Notes under the pieces: model-generated | Databases searched by the model: none | What the model was told of the DNA's origin: nothing | The model's input: only the letters and a program-made list of their open reading frames with translations | Shown: in pieces, positions 4,435 through 7,998 of the stretch | Position numbering within the stretch: the stretch's first letter is position 1 | How the letters are laid out: each line of letters begins with the position of its first letter | Made by a program: the position numbers and the translations under genes | NCBI GenBank assembly: GCA_900548595.1 | Contig: URLB01000095.1 | Span: forward strand, 1 to 7,998 | Direction: 5' to 3' | Length of the DNA stretch: 7,998 bases | Source: an uncultured Eubacteriales bacterium | Lineage (GTDB): Bacteria > Bacillota > Clostridia > Lachnospirales > Anaerotignaceae

Positions 4435-4905
4435 GTGATACTGATTGATACAAGAGAAAAGATATACAAGACAAAGCACATCACGGGGTATTTTGATAAA
4501 CACGGAATACCTCACGACCGTACAAAGCTGTACATCGGAGACTATCAGAGGGCGGATAATCCGCTCCTATTGATTGACAGAAAGCAAAATCTGATGGAGA
4601 TAGCGACAAATATAGTAAACGACCACGGACGTTTTAAGCGTGAATTAGACCGTTTAAGCGCAATAGGGGCAAAGATGTACATACTGGTGGAAGAAAAGCT
4701 GGACAGCATAGAAGATGTAGCGCAGTGGAAATCCCCTGTAAAGAAAGACGGAACGCCTTATGTAAGAATGAGCGGCGCAACGCTGTATAAATATATGAAA
4801 TCATGGCAGTACAAGCATAACATCGAGTTTGTGTTCTGCCATAAAAACGGTACGCCGGGAAAGATACTGGAACTTTTGGAGGTTGATAAAAATGCAGCAG
4901 ATTAA
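4435..4905 (+). CDS. ERCC4-domain (XPF/Mus81-like) nuclease
   Basis: A 156-aa protein that is a stand-alone ERCC4 nuclease domain. LIDTRE (D5, R7, E8) is the first acidic motif; YIGDYQ (G35-D36-Y37) and LLIDRKQ (D48-R49-K50) form the GDx(n)ERK signature, with Asp in place of the usual Glu. The helix NLMEIATNIVNDHGRFKREL follows as in the family, and the C-terminal part lacks a helix-hairpin-helix. These enzymes cut branched or flap DNA; here it would process replication or recombination intermediates with SSB and the DUF3799 nuclease. The GTG start has AGGGGG (4422-4427) 7 bases upstream. The 3' end overlaps the next gene by 14 bases. The E-to-D change is conservative, so activity is likely but untested. 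Confidence 0.85.
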   Translation: MILIDTREKIYKTKHITGYFDKHGIPHDRTKLYIGDYQRADNPLLLIDRKQNLMEIATNIVNDHGRFKRELDRLSAIGAKMYILVEEKLDSIEDVAQWKSPVKKDGTPYVRMSGATLYKYMKSWQYKHNIEFVFCHKNGTPGKILELLEVDKNAAD

Positions 4906-6721
4906 TATAAAACACTATACTGCCGAAGAATATCAATTTTCCGAAGAACCGTATGAATTTTTACTTTCTCTGTCCGACTTTCAACGTGCCGCCTGCCTTA
5001 ACATTATGTCGGATAACGCAAAAAGAGACTGCAAGATAACGAATTTTAAAACGATGTACCGAGAGTATTGTAAGGACCGTAAACATAAGACCGTAGAAGT
5101 TTCTACAAATAATAATGTAACGAACTTTGACGATCAGCCGTTGGAGCTTGATTGCGGCTCATATAAAGCGGATGATTTCGGAATAGTCAGCTTTACGGAA
5201 AACGGAGTTATAACCGTATGCGTACATCCGATAATGCCCGTAAAAAGGCTTACGAATATAGACACTCTGACTGAAAAATTAGAGCTGGCTTTCCGAAAAG
5301 GACGAAAGTGGAAATCGGTTGTAGTAGATAAAAAGACCATAGCGAGCAAGACCGCCATAATAGCCCTTGCCGACCTCGGTATCGCCGTTACAAGCGAGAA
5401 CGGGGCATACATGGTTAAATATTTGCACGATATAGAAAACTATAACTATGAACGAATACCGGAGTATAACAGTGTCGGCAGATTAGGCTGGATAGACGGC
5501 GAGGGATTTGCGCCGTACGTTGAAAATCTGGTTTTTGACGGAGACGGAAATTTTAAGACGTTTTTTGAAAGCGTCAAGGAAAAAGGCAGCTATGATACAT
5601 GGCTGCACCTGTGCAAGCAGATAAGGCGGACAAGCCTTTACGGAAGAATAGTGCTTGCCGCCAGCTTTTCATCCGTACTTGTCAAACCTATGAACTGCCT
5701 GCCGTTCTTCGTCCATTTATGGGGAGGAACGGAAGTAGGTAAAACAGTAGGTTTAATGCTTGCGACATCGGTTTGGGCAAATCCCGAACCCGGAAGATTT
5801 ATGCACACGTTTAATTCAACGGCTGTAGGACGTGAAAAGAGCGCGGCGTTTGTCAATTCAATGCCGTTAATAATGGACGAGTTGCAGATTGTCAGCGATA
5901 AAAAACAGTTCGATAAGGATATATATATGCTTTCCGAGGGCGCAGGAAAGACGAGGGGCAATAAAACAGGCGGAGTGGATAAAACGCCCACATGGGCGAA
6001 CTGTATAATCACCAGCGGAGAAATGCCTATCACAACGGCGTCTTCGGGCGGCGGCGCCGTAAACCGAATAATCGAAATCGAGTGCAAAGAAAAACTTTTC
6101 GGCGATCCCCGTGAAGTAGCCGATACCGTCAGAGCCAATTACGGCTTTGCGGGAAAGAGGTTTGTAGAGTGGCTGGAGGAAGAAAGCAACATCGACAGGG
6201 CAAAAGATATTTTTAATAATTACAGAAAAATGTTGAGCGATACGGAGGTTACGGAAAAACAGACCATGGCAATATCGCTGATACTTACGGCGGACAAGAT
6301 TATCACGGAAATACTGTTCAAGGACAATAACGCTTTGAAAGTCAGCGAAGTAGCCGAGTTTTTAAAGACGAGAAGCGAAGTGAGCCAGAATGAAAGGGCG
6401 TTGGAGTATATAAAAGATTATATTTCCATAAACAGCATGAGGTTTGAGCAGGATATAGACGATAACAAAGGTGAGGTATGGGGTGTAATAAACGACGATT
6501 ACATCTGCATTATAAGAGCCGTTTTCAACCGTATATGTGATGAGAGCGGATTTAATCCACAGGCGTTGTTATCGTGGCTTAAACAGAATAAAAAAATAGA
6601 GTTTAGCAAAGGTTACACAAAGACAAAGAAAATAAGAGGAGAGCCGGTAAGTTGCGTATGGCTGATAAAGGAGAAAGAAGAGGAAGAAGTTGGTGACCTT
6701 GACAAGGATTGCCCCTTCTAG
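4892..6721 (+). CDS. DUF927 P-loop ATPase, putative replicative helicase
   Basis: A 609-aa protein with a central DUF927 ATPase region. The segment GRLGWIDGEGFAPY opens it; Walker A is GGTEVGKT (278-285) and Walker B is LIMDELQ (D329-E330). It is followed by a sensor-like segment (WANCIITSGEMPITT) and an Arg-containing GGGAVNRIIEI. The N-terminal ~180 residues are a separate, less conserved region, and the C-terminal ~70 residues resemble a winged helix (PQALLSWLKQNKKIEF). DUF927 proteins in phages and integrative elements are usually annotated as helicases or replication initiators. The ATG at 4892 is chosen over an upstream GTG at 4829, because GGAGG (4878-4882) is 9 bases before it. The stop codon abuts the first origin iteron. 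The role at that origin is inferred from position. Confidence 0.85.
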   Translation: MQQINIKHYTAEEYQFSEEPYEFLLSLSDFQRAACLNIMSDNAKRDCKITNFKTMYREYCKDRKHKTVEVSTNNNVTNFDDQPLELDCGSYKADDFGIVSFTENGVITVCVHPIMPVKRLTNIDTLTEKLELAFRKGRKWKSVVVDKKTIASKTAIIALADLGIAVTSENGAYMVKYLHDIENYNYERIPEYNSVGRLGWIDGEGFAPYVENLVFDGDGNFKTFFESVKEKGSYDTWLHLCKQIRRTSLYGRIVLAASFSSVLVKPMNCLPFFVHLWGGTEVGKTVGLMLATSVWANPEPGRFMHTFNSTAVGREKSAAFVNSMPLIMDELQIVSDKKQFDKDIYMLSEGAGKTRGNKTGGVDKTPTWANCIITSGEMPITTASSGGGAVNRIIEIECKEKLFGDPREVADTVRANYGFAGKRFVEWLEEESNIDRAKDIFNNYRKMLSDTEVTEKQTMAISLILTADKIITEILFKDNNALKVSEVAEFLKTRSEVSQNERALEYIKDYISINSMRFEQDIDDNKGEVWGVINDDYICIIRAVFNRICDESGFNPQALLSWLKQNKKIEFSKGYTKTKKIRGEPVSCVWLIKEKEEEEVGDLDKDCPF

Positions 6722-6769
6722 GTGTGACCTTACCTACAATATTAAAAAAGTCACACCAAAGTCACACCT

Positions 6770-6789
6770 CGAAAACTCAGTAAAATCAA
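6770..6789 (+). repeat. Direct repeat copy 1 in the origin
   Basis: CGAAAActCAGTAAAATCAA, matching copy 2 (6952-6971) at 18 of 20 positions, including an unbroken 12-base block. It lies between a TCACACC and a GGTGTGA iteron. Confidence 0.7.
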
Positions 6790-6951
6790 GGGTTGCAAGG
6801 AACAGGTGTGAAAGTGTGACGGTGTGAGCGAAAAATATACCCTTATATAGAGGATATATAGAGAGCGTGTATTGTAAGACAACGAATGGTGTGTATATAT
6901 ATTTCCTATAGAGAAAAAACCGAAAAATTGTCACACCTTCACACCATAGGG

Positions 6952-6971
6952 CGAAAAGCCAGTAAAATCAA
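6952..6971 (+). repeat. Direct repeat copy 2 in the origin
   Basis: CGAAAAgcCAGTAAAATCAA, the partner of 6770-6789. It is likewise flanked by TCACACC on the left and GGTGTGA on the right, and that iteron-to-iteron span is 50 bp in both copies. Confidence 0.7.
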
Positions 6972-7040
6972 CAGTTTTAAAGGTGTGAACCTAAGTCACA
7001 CCACTTCACACACTTCACACCTTTTTCGGAGATGATAAAA

Positions 7041-7574
7041 ATGGATTTTGACAGAATAAAAGAAGTAAAGAGCCGTGTCAATCTGATTGACGTATTGAAA
7101 GACGCAGGAATACACCTTAAAAATAATAACATGACCTGTTGTCCGTTCCATAAAGAAAAAACCGCTTCGTTCTCCGTAAAAGGAAACAGATATAAATGCT
7201 TCAGCTGCGGAGAGGGCGGAGACGTTATAGACTTCGTATCTAAGTATTATAACATATCCCCCGTAGAAGCGGCAAAGCGATTGGACGATACATATAACCT
7301 CGGCGTGTTTCACGAATTGACCGCAGAGGAGAAAAAAGAGATAGCAAGACAGAATACGGAGAAAGAAAAAGAAAAAGCGTACAAAGCGGAATTTAAAGAA
7401 ATACGGGACAGGTTGTATGCAAAGAAATGTAAAGCCTATAGGGAATGTCAGTTGATTATGGAACTGTCAGACCCGAAGAAGTTCGGTATTAATCAATTCT
7501 ATGTAAAGGCATACAACGAAGCTCAGAAGATAGAGCATTGGTTTGAACAGGAGGCGGATCTATGGCGTATATGA
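7041..7574 (+). CDS. CHC2 zinc-finger (DnaG N-terminal type) primase-like protein without TOPRIM
   Basis: A 177-aa protein. Residues about 4-85 are a DnaG-type CHC2 zinc-binding domain: IKEVKSRVNLIDVLKDAG, then C34-P-F-H37, KTASFSV, YKC53-F-S-C56, GEGGDVIDFV and a helix ending SPVEAAKRL. The zinc ligands C34, H37, C53 and C56 are all present. The remaining ~90 residues are a charged helix (EKEKEKAYKAEFKEIRDRLY) and a short tail, with no TOPRIM catalytic core. It therefore probably recognises template or origin DNA and cannot make primers alone unless a partner supplies the polymerase. I start at the ATG at 7041, because GGAG (7028-7031) lies 9 bases upstream but directly abuts the alternative ATG at 7032. 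It is the first gene after the iterons and overlaps the next gene by 13 bases. Confidence 0.85.
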   Translation: MDFDRIKEVKSRVNLIDVLKDAGIHLKNNNMTCCPFHKEKTASFSVKGNRYKCFSCGEGGDVIDFVSKYYNISPVEAAKRLDDTYNLGVFHELTAEEKKEIARQNTEKEKEKAYKAEFKEIRDRLYAKKCKAYRECQLIMELSDPKKFGINQFYVKAYNEAQKIEHWFEQEADLWRI

Positions 7575-7933
7575 CGAACGAAGAAGCCGACGAATATTTA
7601 CACTTGCTTGAACGAAAGAAAAAGGCGTTGAGCTTGGAGAGCAAGGAAAGAGAAAAGTTTAAAGAAGAATGGGAAAAAATCCTTGACGGGACAACCGATA
7701 AAATACTGGACTATGTTTATTGTGTGATAGGTCCTTATGAATTGGAGAACGCCCCCTCTAAAACGGTTGCGGCATTATTGGACATGCCGTCTTTATGGGG
7801 AGATTTGAAAAAATACGAGGAACAGGGAGAAGCAAAGAAAGTAAAAGGTATAGCCGAAGCATTAAAAATTATGTACCAAACGTTAAAGGATGTAGGCTAT
7901 GGGGAAGAACAGAGGAGCGAAACAGATGTGTGA
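7562..7933 (+). CDS. Hypothetical helical protein, 123 aa
   Basis: Unrecognised. The N-terminal ~50 residues are a strongly charged helix (NEEADEYLHLLERKKKALSL), probably a coiled coil; the rest is mixed helix (DKILDYVYCVIGPYELEN, KVKGIAEALKIMYQTLKDVGY). No catalytic or metal motif is visible. GGAGG (7550-7554) is 7 bases before the ATG. It overlaps the primase-like gene by 13 bases and the next Cys-rich gene by 8 bases, so it is part of the replication operon. It may be an accessory factor of the CHC2 protein, which is a guess from adjacency only. Confidence 0.65.
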   Translation: MAYMTNEEADEYLHLLERKKKALSLESKEREKFKEEWEKILDGTTDKILDYVYCVIGPYELENAPSKTVAALLDMPSLWGDLKKYEEQGEAKKVKGIAEALKIMYQTLKDVGYGEEQRSETDV

Positions 7934-7998
7934 TAGAGACTGTTTCAACTGTAAATACGATGATTGTATATGTGAAGAAGTAACCGACAGAGATTTAG
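7926..7998 (+). CDS. Start of a Cys-rich phage protein, cut by the window end
   Basis: The first 24 codons of a gene that continues beyond the window. GAGGAG (7912-7917) lies 8 bases before the ATG, and the start overlaps the previous stop by 8 bases. The visible start MCDRDCFNCKYDDCICEE has five cysteines (C2, C6, C9, C14, C16) and matches the 'CDRDCFNCkydDC' opening I associate with short Firmicute phage proteins, some of which continue into an HTH-like region. Zinc binding is likely. Function cannot be judged from this fragment. Confidence 0.6.
   Translation, partial: MCDRDCFNCKYDDCICEEVTDRDL

Larger units (their letters stand above)
6721..7021. other. Putative replication origin with GGTGTGA/TCACACC iterons
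   Basis: A gene-free stretch of about 300 bases between the DUF927 ATPase and the primase-like gene. It has ten exact heptamers: GGTGTGA at 6721, 6805, 6821 and 6982, and TCACACC at 6751, 6762, 6931, 6939, 6996 and 7015. One-mismatch copies lie at 6813, 6888 and 7006. The copies form a left cluster (6721-6827) and a right cluster (6931-7021) flanking an A+T-rich centre (6831-6920) with a TATATAGAG repeat (6844 and 6855), a candidate unwinding element. Iterons beside a helicase and a primase gene are the standard layout of phage and plasmid origins. A weak plus-strand promoter (TTGTAA 6872-6877, TATATA 6896-6901) could serve the primase gene. The motif may instead or also be an operator array. 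Confidence 0.7.

Noticed and set aside
4829..4891. Upstream GTG extension of the DUF927 gene
   Set aside because: It lies inside the ERCC4 gene in another frame with an unrelated Arg/Trp-rich peptide; GGAGG at 4878-4882 points to 4892.
525..6884. TAAGACAACG occurring at 525-534 and 6875-6884
   Set aside because: Ten-base repeats are expected by chance many times in 8 kb; the flanks are unrelated.
6721..7021. CRISPR array
   Set aside because: The repeats are 7 bp, in both orientations and irregularly spaced, with no cas genes; they are iteron-like.
6734..7313. Minus-strand frames across the origin and primase gene
   Set aside because: Composition is driven by the GTGTGA repeats and by antisense of the CHC2 domain; no SD or family motif is present.
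7795..7983. 62-codon plus-strand frame near the end
   Set aside because: A shadow of the 7562-7933 gene without an SD; the Cys-rich gene starting at 7926 uses another frame and has one.

Overview
The window looks like the early region of a prophage or related integrative element from a low-GC Firmicute, probably a gut-type Clostridia lineage. The evidence is the A+T-rich sequence with AGA/ATA-rich codon use, strong GGAGG-type Shine-Dalgarno (SD) sites, chains of tiny overlapping genes, and a phage-style DNA-processing and replication cassette. Host identity cannot be fixed from the sequence alone.

Positions 1-1377 form a regulatory region. A small XRE-type HTH protein (45-236, +) is followed by about 450 bases without a plus-strand gene. 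On the minus strand this stretch has a sigma-A-like promoter (561-589), a strong SD with a 17-codon reading frame, a series of RNA hairpins including a multibranched domain, and an intrinsic terminator (228-277). I read it as a minus-strand structured RNA of about 325 nt, or an attenuator leader; I do not recognise its class. Next come an 18-bp perfect palindrome that merges with a 14-base exact match to the phage T7 promoter core (636-649), an unknown 80-aa gene (690-932, +), and a convergent DUF2513-like gene (913-1296, -). The last has its own promoter, overlapped by an inverted repeat.

Positions 1378-2728 hold a train of seven tiny plus-strand genes: an HTH protein, a one-span membrane protein, a charged protein, two Cys-rich putative zinc proteins, a coiled-coil protein and an unknown. 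Most are joined by ATGA/GTGA-type overlaps, so they are probably translated from one mRNA. A minus-strand terminator lies inside one of them (2004-2035).

Positions 2716-6721 are the DNA-metabolism operon: a protein with a C-terminal zinc ribbon in the slot where phages often carry an annealing protein, a DUF3799 PD-(D/E)XK nuclease with a possible Fe-S cysteine set, a single-stranded DNA-binding protein, an ERCC4-fold nuclease and a 609-aa DUF927 P-loop ATPase/putative helicase. Positions 6722-7040 are a probable replication origin with ten perfect GGTGTGA/TCACACC heptamers, three one-mismatch copies, a duplicated 50-bp module and an A+T-rich centre. After it come a stand-alone CHC2 zinc-finger primase-like protein, a helical hypothetical protein and the start of a Cys-rich protein cut off by the window end. 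The simplest reading is that the ATPase and CHC2 protein act at the iterons, with SSB and the two nucleases handling replication or recombination intermediates.
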